Assembly: GCF_963082655.1 (NCBI RefSeq)
Contig: NC_081555.1
Span: 94,070,914-94,134,913 of the forward strand
Length of the DNA: 64,000 nucleotides
Source: Stomoxys calcitrans
Taxonomy: Eukaryota > Arthropoda > Insecta > Diptera > Muscidae
Direction of reading: 5' to 3'
In this document: positions 1-12,047 of the stretch, one piece after another
Numbering within the stretch: the first letter of the stretch is position 1
Layout: every line of letters starts with the position of its first letter
Notes under the pieces: model-generated
The model's database searches: none
What the model was told of the DNA's origin: nothing
Seen by the model: the letters and a program-made list of their open reading frames with translations, nothing else
Made by a program: the position numbers and the translations under genes

Positions 1-337
1 TCGGATTCAGAAACATTTAGGGAAGGCAATTTCAATACCCACGAAATAGTTGACATCTAAGCAATTTCTCATAGCTTGACTTTTTCCTACACGAAGTGTG
101 GAATAAAATCAAATTGTCTTTTCAACTATATTGTGGTGATGTATTCAATTGCCATACCTTTGTGGTCAAATTAGCATACATCTATAGAGCTGCAATCTTT
201 TAAGTTTAACTTAAATGTAAAGGAACACAAAGAACTTAACTATTTTTGGCAAACAAAAAAACTAATTAGCTATTTACAAGTTATGCGTTGTAAGGATAAA
301 AAAAATAATCCAGGGGGAAAAACAAAAATAAAATAAA

Positions 338-2076
338 TTATGATGATTTTGATGTTAAGGCTTTAATACGCTCTGAGTTAAAGTAAATAACTGTAATGGT
401 GATGTCATCACGGTAATAACGTACAGAATCTTGAGGTAGTGAGAGGTAATACGATATTTTTGAGTGTTCCACACCATAATCGGTGCCACCCAAAGCATGA
501 CGAATTAAATGTGTTGCAGAGTTTTGATCCAATGGTTTTCTTTTGCGTCCCGCCCTATAGTAACATTGGAAATTGAGGAATATTTATAATAAAAGTTTTC
601 AAAATATTTTTCAAGTTACTTACTTGCGTTCAGCCAAAATATCCGATATAGCTTGCAATGTGACATCGCCGCTGGGCAATTTTACGGGCTCCATTATTAT
701 TTTCGAGTTTAAATGTTCGGCTACAAGGGCAACAACTTGCGATGGTGAAAGGAAATCCCATAAGCCATCGCTGCCCATAACTAAAAACTTATCGTTGACT
801 GTAAGGCGATGATGTTCAACATCAGGCCTAGCCGTTAAATACGGTGGTGTATGATAGTTTGGAGGAACAAAGTTCTCTCCAAATACAGGTACTACATGCT
901 TGTCCAAATCTTCTTTGGACCATTTGTAACGGAAATCGCCTAGAGCTCTTAGCGGTGCCAGCTGGCCCAGCAAACGATCTCCACGTATTGCGGTGTCATT
1001 TTCCTCCTTGGGATGTTCCGAGAGAATACGTGCAACTTCTTGTTGGTTATCGGTATTGTGTTCGTTGTTCAGCTTCTTGGAAGTCCATTGGCCGGTTTCG
1101 GAGCATTGTGTGCCCAAAACAGCCGTACAATCACCAGTGCTGGCCAAATGTAAGTCAAGACCCTCAACATGAGCTACAACAGCCACAGCGCCCGACATAG
1201 CAACAGACATAGTCATCATACTCGTTTTAGTTAAAGCCTCGTCAGACATATCCCTATCCAGAAGCAAAAAAGCATCTTCTATTGCTTTAGCTCGAGGTTT
1301 CGACGTTTGGCTGGATAGATGATTGATAAATTTCATAAAACTCTCTTCATAAATATCTTTGATCTCCTTGACAAAGTCCACCTGCATGTATACAATATTA
1401 AAATATCAAGGAAACAAACACTACATATAGTTTGTGGGACACTATCTATACCTTGTCATTATGGCACTTTAAAAATGTTTGACTATTGCAACCGTTTTGG
1501 ATTTGTTCATTTAATACCTTACGATCTATAATGGAGGCGGCTATATAACGCAACAGGCGTTTTGAAATAACTTGAGAACAAGCAGGTCCACCATGGCCAT
1601 CGAAAATTCCGCAAATAAACCCTTAAGAATGAACAAGTAAACAGCGTTAGCAATGCTAATATGGGAGGCAACTACAATAGATGACTTACCTGGTTTATTA
1701 TTAAAACTCGCTTCTGTTCTAGTGTCTTCACATGGTGAATTGGACGCCAATTGATTAGTTTCATAACTTAAAACAGTGCTTTGATCGTCGGTGAAAGTGT
1801 ACATAAATTCATTTTCACGTAAAATTAAATTAACCTTGAAAAATAACAAAAATCAAATGTCAACATATAGTGTTAGAACTACATATGTAATCGTCTCTGC
1901 AAGAGAAGGGACATTTTGCTTACATCGTACGGCGATAAATGTGGCAGTTGATTTTGCCTTTGTGTGGTGATGCAAAACTTTCGTTTAACCTCAACAAAGC
2001 CACCATTTCCATTGGCTCTAAGGGTCCTCTGTCGTACATTGGCGACCGTATTGCGTAGCAATATTAATATGGTCAT
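338..2076 (-). CDS. Pdp: Pyruvate dehydrogenase phosphatase, catalytic subunit (mitochondrial PP2C), complete, 5 exons
   Basis: Predicted to dephosphorylate the E1-alpha subunit of the pyruvate dehydrogenase complex in the mitochondrial matrix, which reactivates it. Coding exons in transcript order are 2076-1924, 1834-1690, 1621-1452, 1381-624 and 554-338. All junctions are GT-AG and in phase, giving 480 aa. Residues 1-35 are hydrophobic and Arg-rich with almost no acids, as in a matrix-targeting presequence. PP2C metal and catalytic motifs are present: DGHGG at 107-111, TGD at 238-240, GSDGLWD at 359-365 and RDD at 457-459. The PDP-specific stretch FVPPNYHTPPYLTA (327-340) separates it from other PP2Cs. 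An in-frame TAG lies directly upstream of the ATG, so the start is firm. It is slightly shorter than mammalian PDP1 (about 530 aa). Introns are short (67-108 bp). Exon structure and identity are seen directly; the function is inferred from the family. Confidence 0.95.
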
Positions 2077-4637
2077 CTATGTATGTGATAAAAATGATCT
2101 AATGTCTTTTCGTGCACTCCTTGATGAGCCCTGGACAGATTGATGATGGCTGTCGCTGCCTACAATTGGATTTCTGCACTTGGTAATTCCTTGAGTGATA
2201 CGTAAAATGTGCCGCCTTGTCGTTTTCCCAAAACAGTTTATATAAATATATGCATATGTAATAATAATTTTCCACTACTACACTCCACGGACTTTTATTT
2301 TTATTCACGAAAATTGTAATCGCCTTGAGGAAGTTGCCTAATTGATATCGACGGCGACGGCGGTAAAGAGAAATTTTGACACACAACAGAGAGGAACAGA
2401 GAGAGGAAGAGAGAGTAAAAGAATGTAACCAACAACTGCATAAAAATGCGTTCCTTTATATTTAATACCGTTTACACAAAGAGAACAATTTGAGCGAATC
2501 GACAGTCAAAAGTAAAAACCCGTTCAAGACTCTATTACACGGCATGTAGTTGTCTTATGACAGGCCAAATTTAACACATGTAGAGTTGTACATGTCGTGT
2601 GATGCAAACGAAACTAACATATGAAAATCACTATTCAAAATAGCACATGTAATTGTTTTCGACTAGAGCAAGGTCTATTCTTCCTGACAAAAAAAATAAA
2701 GAATGTTTTTTTTTGTTGTTGGTCAATTGAAAGTAAACGCAAATTAAATTGTTTTCACATATTTATGATTTAATCCCGTTTACACTGCTCATTAAATCCG
2801 GATTTAAAGATCAAAGTAAAAGGGGCTTAAGTGTGTTGGTGTACCAAAAAATTGTGCAAATTTGAATAAATTTTTACTGGGTCGTTAGCGTGCCATTAGT
2901 AGAGATCAGTAGAGTGCGAGAAAACGAGCAAATTTTTAAGAGTTTGGTGATTGAGAGCCTACAAATTTCTACTGGAGGTTTTTTTCCAGCAGAAATTTGC
3001 AGCATCGAAATCTGTTTTTTGAAAAACAATTGTTTTATGAAAATTAGCTGTTTAATTCAAATAAGTAGCAAAAGAGAGAAAAGGCCTACGGCCTTATTCA
3101 CAAAACTTAATAAAGCCTTACAATAGGGTTATTTGACAGTTCTATAAAGGAAATCTATTTCAAATTTACATTAAGTTTTGTTAATACTAGTGTAACTCTC
3201 CTGTAATTGTTAATAAATGTAAGTAAAATGTTTTTCTCTGACAAAATGCAGCATTTTCCAATATATCCACCAATAATGTTTTATTTTTATTCCACGGTTT
3301 TTTTAGAATACGACTTAAAATATTTCAATTTCTCAAGGCCTGGGTCAGGATTCACTGAATACGGTTAAGCCAATCGATCAGCTGACATAAAATTATTCAA
3401 ATATTGTAAGTCGCAAGGATTTAAATTATTGACATACGTTTCCTACGCATTAATATAGGTAAGAGTTGGGCGTGAAACAAGCCCATATGTTATGAGCCGT
3501 CAACTACAACATCTGACGGCTTCAATCTGTAAATAGGATTCTAGGAGTACTCAGTACAACAATTTCACTCGGTACTCGGAGTACTTTAGTTACCATGAAA
3601 TGAAGAGTGGTGTGTGTGATAAAAAAAGAGAAATAAAAAAAATAGAAAAATACCTATAATAATTTATAGATATATATTCTTAAGTGAAAAAATGTGTTTA
3701 TAATTGTTTACCTAAGGTTTATTGCATACTTAAAACATAACAGTGTCATAGAGAAAACCATAATTTTTAATTCTCATTTGCGTTTGTGGAAGAAGTCAAC
3801 GAAAATTTTAATACACAATACACATAAAAGTTCAACACAAAAAAAGTAAGGTGACAAGTGCAACTGAACAAACAGCAGCAGCATAAGCAGAGAAGCAGCA
3901 AGGAGCCACAGATGGAAAATGTCATAAAACCATAGATATCTTAAACACATTGGGGATTTAATTGTACACAAAAGGTAGGGCCATTTTAAAATTTTGTTGG
4001 CAAAAATTGTTGGGGGAAAACAGTGAAAGCTGTTTGATTTTACATTTCATTTTCGCATCTCTTTCGTTCGAGATTAGTTGTACAATTTTCTATAAGAGAG
4101 TATGCGGTTACCCAGGTATTCGGTAAAACTTTGTACAACCAGTCTTGAGACCCGATTTTGGTTTAAAAATTTGTTGTCTTTTGTTGTTTCTTGTGGAAAT
4201 GTTTTATTTTAAAATGAATACCATTTATTTGCATAACAAACAACAAAATGTCAGGTGTGTATGTAGATAATTAGAATTATTTATCTAAGACAATTTTCCG
4301 ATTGGGTGTATGCTACTCATTTTAAGTATTCTTATTGGATCATAGTGTAGAATCCTATTGGTTTGAGATAAATATAATATAATCTGTATTAAATGGGCAC
4401 AGATATGTTAAACAGATCAATCTTCCATTCAATAGGGTACTTTTGCCAGAGGCGAATGCTGGGTGTTTTATTAAGGGAACCTGTCCTACCTTGTTGGGTG
4501 AAGCCACCGTTCTCTTCACAGACACAAGTACCCGGGCGCGATTCTTGACGTTGTATTTCCGAAAAGGTATCTCAGAAGACAGATGACTAAATTTAATTGG
4601 ATGGAAGCTCTGGGCTGGAGACTGGAGAGGAATTAGT
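2077..4637. other. 5' flank of Pdp and mostly non-repetitive intergenic DNA
   Basis: The Pdp 5' UTR and promoter should lie just above 2077 on the minus strand, but no convincing TATA or initiator could be fixed. I see no credible coding region. Small structures include an imperfect inverted repeat around 2538-2602 (ACACGGCATGTA versus TACATGTCGTGT), a hairpin repeat at 2964-2999, and GTACTC-type inverted motifs around 3543-3585. Confidence 0.5.
2960..3065 (+). repeat. Family F dispersed repeat with short hairpin
   Basis: CAAATTTCTACTGG and CCAGCAGAAATTTG flank a 10-base loop, with one mismatch in the stem. The same hairpin and flank recur in reverse orientation at about 31020-31103, and related sequence lies at 29590-29720. 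It is probably the end of a non-autonomous DNA element; the class is not determined. Confidence 0.5.
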
Positions 4638-4948
4638 TGTTGTAGCTATATTTTCAAGGTGGCGATCCTTGTCAACCTCCTTTAGGTGAACAAGCTCGTT
4701 CGATACAAAGGAGCGATCGCCAAGGAAACACGGTGGCCATTGGTTACTTAAAGGCGCCAATAACCCGTCTTGTCATATCCAGCATCATAGGCACTCAATA
4801 TTTGTGCAAGAGCCAGTGCTGCCCCGCCTCTCACAGAGACTCTCTGCTTGATACCTCTTGATTGTCCGCGATTGCCGTTGCAGCTACTCCGTATGTACCA
4901 TTCCACTATCCGCAACCTGTGGACGCATCCGGTGGCTAGCAGCTAAGC
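4638..4948 (-). mobile_element. SINE-like family B copy, 3'-complete, 5' truncated
   Basis: Similar to the full 399-bp copy at 7765-8163. Read on the minus strand, it ends in a (CAA)n tail (TTGTTGTAG on the plus strand near 4636) and carries the shared blocks GGTGGCGATCC, AAAGGCGCCAATAAC and GCAGCTACTCCGTATG. The 5' hairpin block is missing. Confidence 0.6.
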
Positions 4949-5422
4949 TGTCATGGGATTGCCAGGAATTACTGAATAATGTAGACCTCTTTGCTGTCTT
5001 GGTATACATGGAACGTCTTTGCGCGATGTACTTGGACAATCAAGCGAAACTGAACGATCTGGTGTTGGATGGAAGGAGCTTCTACGAACCAGGGAAGGTT
5101 ATGTGGTTCAGCTTGGTTCCATCAAGGGATGGCGGGGAACGAAGCGGTAGGTCAAGAATCGATCGCTTTTGTGAAGGAGTCTGTGAACCCTACCGTGGGC
5201 GACGTCTTAGTGGGGTGGACGTTTTTCATTGGCCGCGCGAATGAGGCGTGAACTGGTACTTTGGGTTGCAAGGTGGTGGAGGGGGTTACCTATCCAGGGG
5301 CTGGAGAAGCTTGATCCCGTCGGACGGAGAAGAGGCGGACCTTTGCAAGGTGTGTAATGACCTGGAGTAGTTGGAGACGGTCAAGCAACTCTGTGTCACT
5401 GCTCCGCAAATGTGAGCACCCG
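4949..5422 (+). pseudogene. Retrotransposon pol remnant, probably RNase H region
   Basis: Broken plus-strand frames include a GMAGNEA segment at about 5125-5145, resembling the PGHxGxxGNExAD motif at the end of RNase H in LOA-type non-LTR elements. It lies between two family B copies. Frames shift several times and no full domain remains. Confidence 0.4.
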
Positions 5423-5760
5423 TTGTTGTTGTAGTAATCGCATATATGCATGAGGATGTAGCGGTCCTCTACAAATTTCTATAGGTGACCAAGCACGTTC
5501 CGTTCCATAAGACCGATCGCAGTCGAACGTGAATTGTCATTATTTAAAGACGCCAATAACTCACCTTGTTGTATCCAGCATCATAGTTTCTCAGTATTTA
5601 AAGAAGAGCCGTATTTAAAGAAGATCCGTTCCACTGTTGTCCGCGAATGCAGCAGCAGCTCATCCGGACGCGACCGGTAAATCTCATTACAGAGATGGGA
5701 ACTCAAAGTTCCAGTTTTGTGATGTTCATGGTTATCTCGTGCCGGGACCTCATTGTAGTT
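5423..5760 (-). mobile_element. SINE-like family B copy, diverged
   Basis: Begins with the plus-strand (GTT)nGTAG tail at 5423 and ends near 5760 with the GTGCCGGGAC block that marks the family 5' end in reverse. It is more diverged than the other copies, and its centre carries a short local duplication of TATTTAAAGAAGA-type sequence (5597-5627). Confidence 0.55.
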
Positions 5761-7260
5761 TTTTTTTGCATAGGTCTTTATTTGCTGAATGAAGAGATGG
5801 AAAAAGAGGTTAGAGCCTAATGGACACGAACTCATGAATGTGCATAACAGCAGTAGTATCAGCCATGCGCACAAGACGGCGTCTCCTGTTGAAACCATGC
5901 CGTTTTGTCCCCCAGATTCTTGTGAGGATGAGCTCCTGGCGGACTCAGAAGATGAGGCTAAAGAAACGTCGGTAGAAAGTGGTCCCTCGGCTAAACAGAA
6001 TAAAGGCGGATTAGGATAAATTTCGGCACACATTCTGAACGACTATCCCTTCTAGACCAGAAAAGGAAGTTAAACTGCGGAGAACATAGACATAATGGTC
6101 AAACGGACCCATGTCGTAGTGCCAAGCCAAGGGGCAAACAGTAACCGCCATGGTGGACCCCAGAACTGGTTGGTCTAAGGGATGGCTGCAGAAAACTCTT
6201 CAACAGGGCGAAAGCCACAAGGGCAAAACACGATTGGGACGTTTATAAGGCAGAGCTAAAATAATACAAGACCGAGCTGAGAAAAGCTCGGAACAAACCC
6301 TGGTTAGAATTTTGCAGCTCCGTGGAGAATACATCATTATAGTTTTTTACTCTGAGGCCTCCAAGTTAAGGAAGATCCTCGAGATCTATTACGGTGGGAT
6401 ACATTTAGAAGTTATAGAAAGAATGGACAATGTCTAGTTAGGAAACACTAGAACTACTCGTTGATATACATTTGCCGGGAAACTTTCCAAAGGACAACGT
6501 GGCGACAGAAGAGGTCATTGATATGCATTCGTCGAAGGTTATTGGCGAAATTGTGTCTGAGTCGAAAATCCTTTGGGGAATAAAAAGTTTCGACTCCTTC
6601 AAGTCTCCAGACCCTGATGATGTGTCATCGGTTGAATAACAGCTGTGCCTTACAGATTGGCTTACCACACGAAGTTGAAAGATTTTCGTCCTATTAGTCT
6701 GTCATCCTTTATGCTGAAGCCCCTTGAGAGGTTGATAGAATCGTATCTTAGGGCAAAGATCCCTGGAGATCGAATGTCTCGGCAGCAGCATGCATATAGT
6801 AAAGGCAAGACCACTGAGAAAGATCTTACGACATAGTCGCTTCCATAGAGTTCTCTCGCTGTCAAGTTATACCAATAATACCAGTTCTTGACATTGAATA
6901 TGCCTTCAATAATGTGAAACCAATCATGAAGAGGTTGGAGTTTCTAGGCGTCAACACCAGTTCATTAATAACATACTTACTAAAAGATGCATTACGGCAG
7001 GCTTGGGATCTGTGGATCTAAAAAGATGTATCAACAGAGTAAAACCCCAAGGAGGTGTACTGCCTCCTCTACTTTAACAATATATTATTATGTCTGGAAG
7101 AAAAAGGTGTAAAAGTGGTCGCGAATGCTGATGACGTGGCTATTGCGGTAAGGGGAAAGTTTCCCAGCGCTCTTGGAAATATGCTTCTGAAACCTTTACG
7201 TGCGACAGTGAAGTGGGCTATCGAAAGTGGTCTAGGTGTAAACCGTGCAAGACAGAAGTA

Positions 7261-7497
7261 TTGGGTTGTCCAAAAAGTAATTGCGGATTTTTTAAAAGAA
7301 AGTAAATGCATTTTTAATAAAACTTAGAATGAACTTTAATCAAATATACTTTTCTTACACTTTTTTTCTAAAGCAAGCTAAAAGTAACAGCTGATAACTG
7401 ACAGAAGAAAGAATGCAATTACAGAGTCACAAGCTGTGAAAAAATTTGTCAACGCCGACTATATGAAAAATCCGCAATTACTTTTTGGGCAACCCAA
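7261..7497 (-). mobile_element. MITE-1 copy 1 (TA-duplicating, mariner-like ends)
   Basis: A 237-bp element with inverted ends (TTGGGTTGTCCAAAAAGTAA; reverse complement at the other end with one difference), flanked by TA at 7259-7260 and 7498-7499. It sits inside the LOA element; removing it plus one TA rejoins the RT frame. It has no coding capacity. Confidence 0.9.
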
Positions 7498-7764
7498 TAG
7501 TTTTTTTCAGCAGGAGATACAAGTTACCTACAGTGGCACCTGTCTCCTTGGGTGGAGAGAATGTTCCATTTACAGATAGCGCAAAATATCTTGGTGTTTT
7601 GCTAGACAGGAAATTTAACATAAATTGAACATTTTGGAAAGGGCAAATAAGGCAACTCTTGCCCTATACACCTGCTAGAGAGCTATTGGCAACATTTGAG
7701 GGGTTAAACCGCGTGACATGCACTGGATATATGCTATAGTTGTCAGACCTACAATACAATATTG

Positions 7765-8163
7765 TTGTTGTTGTAGCCACATTCTCATGTGAAGGTGGCG
7801 ATCCTCGTCAAGCTCATTTAGGTGAGCACGCTCGTTCCGGTACAAAGAACTGATCGCCGCGGGAACAGGATGGCCATTGGTGATTTAAAGGCGCCAATAA
7901 CTCGGCTTGTCATATCGAGCATCATAGGCAGTCAGTGTTTGTACAAGAGCCGGTGCCACCCGACCTCTCACTGTGACTCTTTGTTCGATACCGCTGATTG
8001 TTCGCGACTTCCGTTGCAGCTACTCCGTATGGAGCATTCCACTATCCGCAACCTATGGGCGCTAGCTCGCTGCTAGGCTTCTAGTAACAGCAATGGATAC
8101 CACACAGATCGGACCTCACTATTCCAGCGTGTGTGGTGCTCACAGCTGTCCCGTGCCGAGATG
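7765..8163 (-). mobile_element. SINE-like family B, full-length copy with target-site duplication
   Basis: A 399-bp insert bounded by the 8-bp direct repeat CAATATTG at 7757-7764 and 8164-8171. Excising it restores the host LOA frame (RPTIQYCVVV). On the minus strand it starts with a C-rich GGCACGGGA block, has a hairpin made of CCACACA and TGTGTGG, and ends in GGCTACAACAACAA, a (CAA)n tail. No protein coding and no clear tRNA A/B boxes. Target duplication and simple tail fit LINE-driven retroposition. Confidence 0.8.
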
Positions 8164-9013
8164 CAATATTGTGTTGTGGTCTGATGGACGGAGCTTCAAA
8201 AGTCCACCTACTGTTCAATAGTCAGACGGATCCAAAGGATGGCTTGTTTGTGCAAAACAGCCGCACTGAGGACGCATCATCTGGTGCACTGAATTTAATG
8301 CTACACTTAATGACTCTGGCCATCGTATCAACACAAATTGGTGCTAAGGGATCTTTCCCTTTGGTTATGTGACGCCTACGGACACTGTCTTAGCCTTGAT
8401 ATAATGCCCGATATGCCAGATAGTGTGTATTACACATTGTCGAAACGCTTTTTGATAAAAAGAATTGTACCACTATTCCTGATAGAACCCATGGCAACTA
8501 CAATATATATACAGATGGTTCCAAACTAGACGACCAGGTGGGCTTTGGGGTATACTCTGAAGAACTTGGACTGAGAAGGTTACCCGATCATTGCAGTGTT
8601 TATCAAACAGAGATACTTACAATTAACGAATTGTTGGCATGGCTAAGATGTAATGTCATAACGACGATTGGCATAAATATTTTCTCATAAAGCTATTAAA
8701 TCCCCGGAAAACGTATTTCTGAATTCAAAAACTGCCCTCGACGGTTGCTGATCTCTCAATGAGGTGGCTAAATAGTTCAAAATTCACCTGCTCTGACTGC
8801 CGGGCCACAGAGATATACTGGGGAATTGTAGAGTAGACATGCTTGCGTAATTAGGAACTACTTCATACATTCCAGTAGAACTGGAATCTGTGAGTATGCC
8901 TCTCGCGACATGAAAGCTAGGTATTAAGAATCAGGCCCGAAGGCCAACGAACGAATGATAGATGGCCACAAAAAGGGCTTGTGCGCATTCCAAGGGCCCT
9001 ACCGCTTTGCTGT

Positions 9014-9182
9014 CGCTGGCTAGAACAGGCGTCTCAGTCATTGTGTTTGTCATGACAGGTCAATGTCTGATCGGGAAACATGCTGACAGACTGAAATTTG
9101 AACAGGCGCTGGCTAGAACAGGCGTCTCAGTCATTGTGTTTGTCATGATCGGGAAACATGCTGACAGACTGAAATTTGAAAG
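9014..9182 (+). repeat. Tandem duplication inside the LOA terminal region
   Basis: A block beginning CGCTGGCTAGAACAGG at 9014 repeats at 9107, period 93 bp. The second unit lacks about 15 bp around the AGGTCAATGTCTG segment. It duplicates the codons just before the terminal Cys/His region. Confidence 0.8.
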
Positions 9183-9329
9183 TAACTACTTCTGCAGAAG
9201 CTATAAGGACTTCGAGGAAGAAGAGACTATAGAATATCTGCTGTGTGTGTGTGCCCCGCACTAGGAGTAGGAAGGATTTACACTTTAGGTTCTCATTTTT
9301 CACGTATCCAACACGCAGGGGATGCCCCC

Positions 9330-10870
9330 TATATATGCAGTGCATTGCGTTGGCAATTAGGTAAGTTAAGGATTGGAGTGTGAAAAGAGGGAGAAGTGTT
9401 TATTGATATTCGTCTTAAATTTCTGAACGTCAATGTCGGTGGGAAAGACATTAACCGGAAGTCGATTCCATGTATGAATGGTTCGGGCGAAAAATTAACT
9501 TTCTCGGTAATGCATGGTTCGGGCGACTGGCCAATCAATTACAAACGGGTGTGAGTTCCTTGCAAGTCTTGTATTCCTGGTGAACATCCTAAAGTCAGGG
9601 TTAAGAAGACGAATATCTCTGGAACACACGCCATGAAAATAACGAAAGAGCAATACAACGCTACCCATATTCCGACGATATTCAAGAGAAGCAATAGAAT
9701 TGGATACCCTACTGTCCCCAATCAATACCATTGCTCTCCGTTGAACCCGGTCAAGTAGCTTCAAGGATGTTTTTGGAGCTCCTGCCCATATATGAGAGTT
9801 ATATTCCATACTCGGCCTGATATAGGTAGTATAGATATTGAGGAGATCAGAAGAGGTGTAATATTTCTTGCACCGCTTAAGAAATCCCAAACACTTGAAT
9901 GCTTCTTTCGACACTTCGAATACGTGTTTTGACCAACGGACATCACATTGTATCTTCATGCCCAGAACATCAAGAACATCTGACTGTTCAATATCTATAC
10001 CATCGATAGATATCGACGATTGAAGTGGGTCAGTGAATCGCTTGTGAGACAAGAAACAGCAGTGCGTCTTCTGTGCGGCCAACAAATCCTGGGAGAGCGT
10101 CTCATCCATCGCCTTCTGTCTACAATTTCTTGAGGACTGGGCTAATGGTCATTTGTCTACTGTCATCGGCAAATGAGTAGACTGGATTCGAAGTCTGACC
10201 CAATAGATCGTCAATGTAAATAAGAAATAGGGAAGGGGAAAGGCCAGAACCTTGTGGCACACCTGCGGCCAATGTATACACATCTGATGAGAAACCATCT
10301 ACAACAACTCGTATAGTGCGATCTCTGAGAAAGCTCGATATAAATCGAACGATTTTATTGCCGAATCGAAAAGCGACAAGCTTTGATAAAAGCTCAAATG
10401 CCTTGGAGACATCCAGAGCCACGCCCTTACTCTCACCAAACTGGTGGATGGAGCGACTCCATCGTCATTAGGTCTCCCGTAGAGCGATTTCTGCGGAACC
10501 CATACTGTCTGTCGCTAAAAAGACCATTGGACTCTAAGTATCTGACAAGATGATGGTTAACCATACTCTCCATAACCTTGGAGAGCGCAGAGCATGTCGC
10601 AATTGGCCGGCAATTCGCAGGGTTGTTCGCCCCACCTTTTTTGAGGATGGGCTGAACGTTCGCAACTTTCCAACGCGCCGGGAAAACTCCCGCACGGTAA
10701 GCAAGGTTGAAAAGTTTGCGTAGTGGACGAGCAAGTGTCAAAGAACACTTACAAAGGACAAGTGTTGATATACCGTCCGGGCCCGGAGATTTATATACGT
10801 CGAGATCCGCAAGAACCTTTTTTACTCCAGGTGTTCGAAAGAATATCTGAATATTGAGTACCGTAAGCAC
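9330..10870 (-). pseudogene. Non-LTR retrotransposon reverse transcriptase remnant (FADD type)
   Basis: Minus-strand frames give KSPGPDGIS (near 10790), a palm/finger block with RPIATCSALSKVME, YGFRRNRSTGD (near 10490), VALDVSKAFE (near 10410), GVPQGSGLSP (near 10250), YSFADDS (near 10170) and a post-RT thumb. A frameshift at about 10430 and internal deletions after SKAFE and after FADDS break it. The 5' part (endonuclease) is absent. The motifs suggest a jockey/CR1-type element, not the LOA type found elsewhere in the window; the clade is uncertain. Confidence 0.75.
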
Positions 10871-11105
10871 TCAGTATTAAGGCAAGGGTGCGTGCCGCCA
10901 GACCTCTCGCTGAGACTCTCCACTGAATACCGCTGAATGTCCGCAACTGCATTTGCAGCTACTCCGTATGGAGCATTCCATTGCAAACTGTGGACGCAGC
11001 CGGTAGCTTTCAGCTGTGCCCATAATAATGAAGATCACCACACAGATCGGAGCTAAAAATTCGAACTTATGTGGTGCTCATAGTTATTCCATGCCGGGAT
11101 TTAAT
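10871..11105 (-). mobile_element. SINE-like family B copy, 3' truncated
   Basis: Contains the shared GCAGCTACTCCGTATGGAGC block, the CACACAGATCGGAGC hairpin arm and the GTGGTGCTCATAG block, ending near the GCCGGGAT element edge. It directly abuts the RT remnant at 10870. Confidence 0.65.
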
Positions 11106-11812
11106 GTTGAAGTGGTGCCATGGTATAGTCAATAGTATTTTAGTATTAAAGTTTCCAATAGTATTTTTACGAAAATAATATGTCTAAATACACGCCCAGG
11201 TACGAAAATGTCCTACACTTATGGACTGTTCTAATGTACACGTGGGCGTATAATATTTTCCTTCCCATCTATTGCAACAACAACACATTTTGTTTAAGTC
11301 TCTTCAAAGGTGCCACTCATTCATATGTTCTAAAATAAAATGCAAATGCCTTTCACAAGAACACACAGAAAAACTCATAAATCGTAAATCTGGCGCTGAA
11401 AATATTGACTCCCAGGCGTCATCTTTGCAACATTCTAACATGAAATGTGTCTAATATAAAATGCACCAATGAATGTAGAATAGATTAGGAAGAAACTAGC
11501 AGAGCCACATTCATGCCGACACTAAAAAGTGAAGGTCTTTACAACTAAACTATCTTTGTTTAGAGAAAAAGATAAAAATTTATAAATTTCGAATGAAATT
11601 TTCCCCAAAGACAAAATTTCAATGAAATTTTGTTTAAAACCAAATTTGGACTACAGTACCTTTAAAGACCAATATTAAATTTAAAACATATTTCTTGTAA
11701 ATATCCGTTCATATTTTGCTTGACATTGCTGAAAAATGAAATTGTAACTAATTTCTAATATTTTGAACATGCAAAACCAGGAATAAAACAAATCCATGCC
11801 AAAGTGCATATA
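11106..11812. other. Unassigned AT-rich intergenic DNA
   Basis: No gene or clear repeat recognised. Around 11570-11650 there are short A/T blocks (AAATTTC, AAAATTT) like those in the 50.6-51.1 kb tandem array. Confidence 0.4.
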
Positions 11813-12047
11813 TTGAGTTGCCCAAAAAGTAATTGCGGATTTTTCATATATTCGGCGTTGACAAATTTTTTCACAGCTTGTGACACTGTAATTGCATTCT
11901 TTCTTCTGTCAGTTATCAGCTGTTACTTTTAGCTTGCTTTAGAAAAAAGTGTAAAAAAGTATATTTGATTAAAGTTCATTCTAAGCTTTATTAAAAATGT
12001 ATTTACTTTCTTTTAAAAAATCCGAAATTACTTTTTGGGCAACCCAA
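11813..12047 (+). mobile_element. MITE-1 copy 2
   Basis: 235 bp, flanked by TA at 11811-11812 and 12048-12049. The left end is TTGAGTTGCCC (one change from consensus) and the right end CAACCCAA. The body is the same as the other copies. Confidence 0.9.

Larger units (their letters stand above)
5761..9265 (+). pseudogene. LOA-like non-LTR retrotransposon, decayed pol, carrying two later insertions
   Basis: Fragments run in the order expected of a LOA-clade pol. A pre-RT linker (about 6190-6340, AKATRAKHDWDVYK) is followed by early RT (FKSPDPDD near 6600), RT core (DIEYAFNNVKP near 6890; ADDVAI near 7125), a post-RT thumb, and RNase H (YTDGS-like near 8510; LPGH near 8795). The last piece is a terminal Cys/His region near 9190-9260. 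Stops and frameshifts are frequent, so it is dead. A MITE at 7261-7497 and a SINE at 7765-8163 interrupt it; removing either restores the alignment of flanking pol sequence. An acidic ORF at 5789-6019 may be an ORF1 remnant. Clade assignment is by motif memory only. Confidence 0.7.

Noticed and set aside
844..1200. 118-codon plus frame
   Set aside because: Lies opposite the large Pdp exon; it is the antisense shadow of a conserved PP2C domain.
2890..3126. 78-codon plus frame
   Set aside because: Runs through the family F hairpin repeat; no conserved protein features.
5581..6033. 150-codon minus frame
   Set aside because: Covers a family B SINE and a LOA ORF1-like segment on the other strand; no coding signature of its own.
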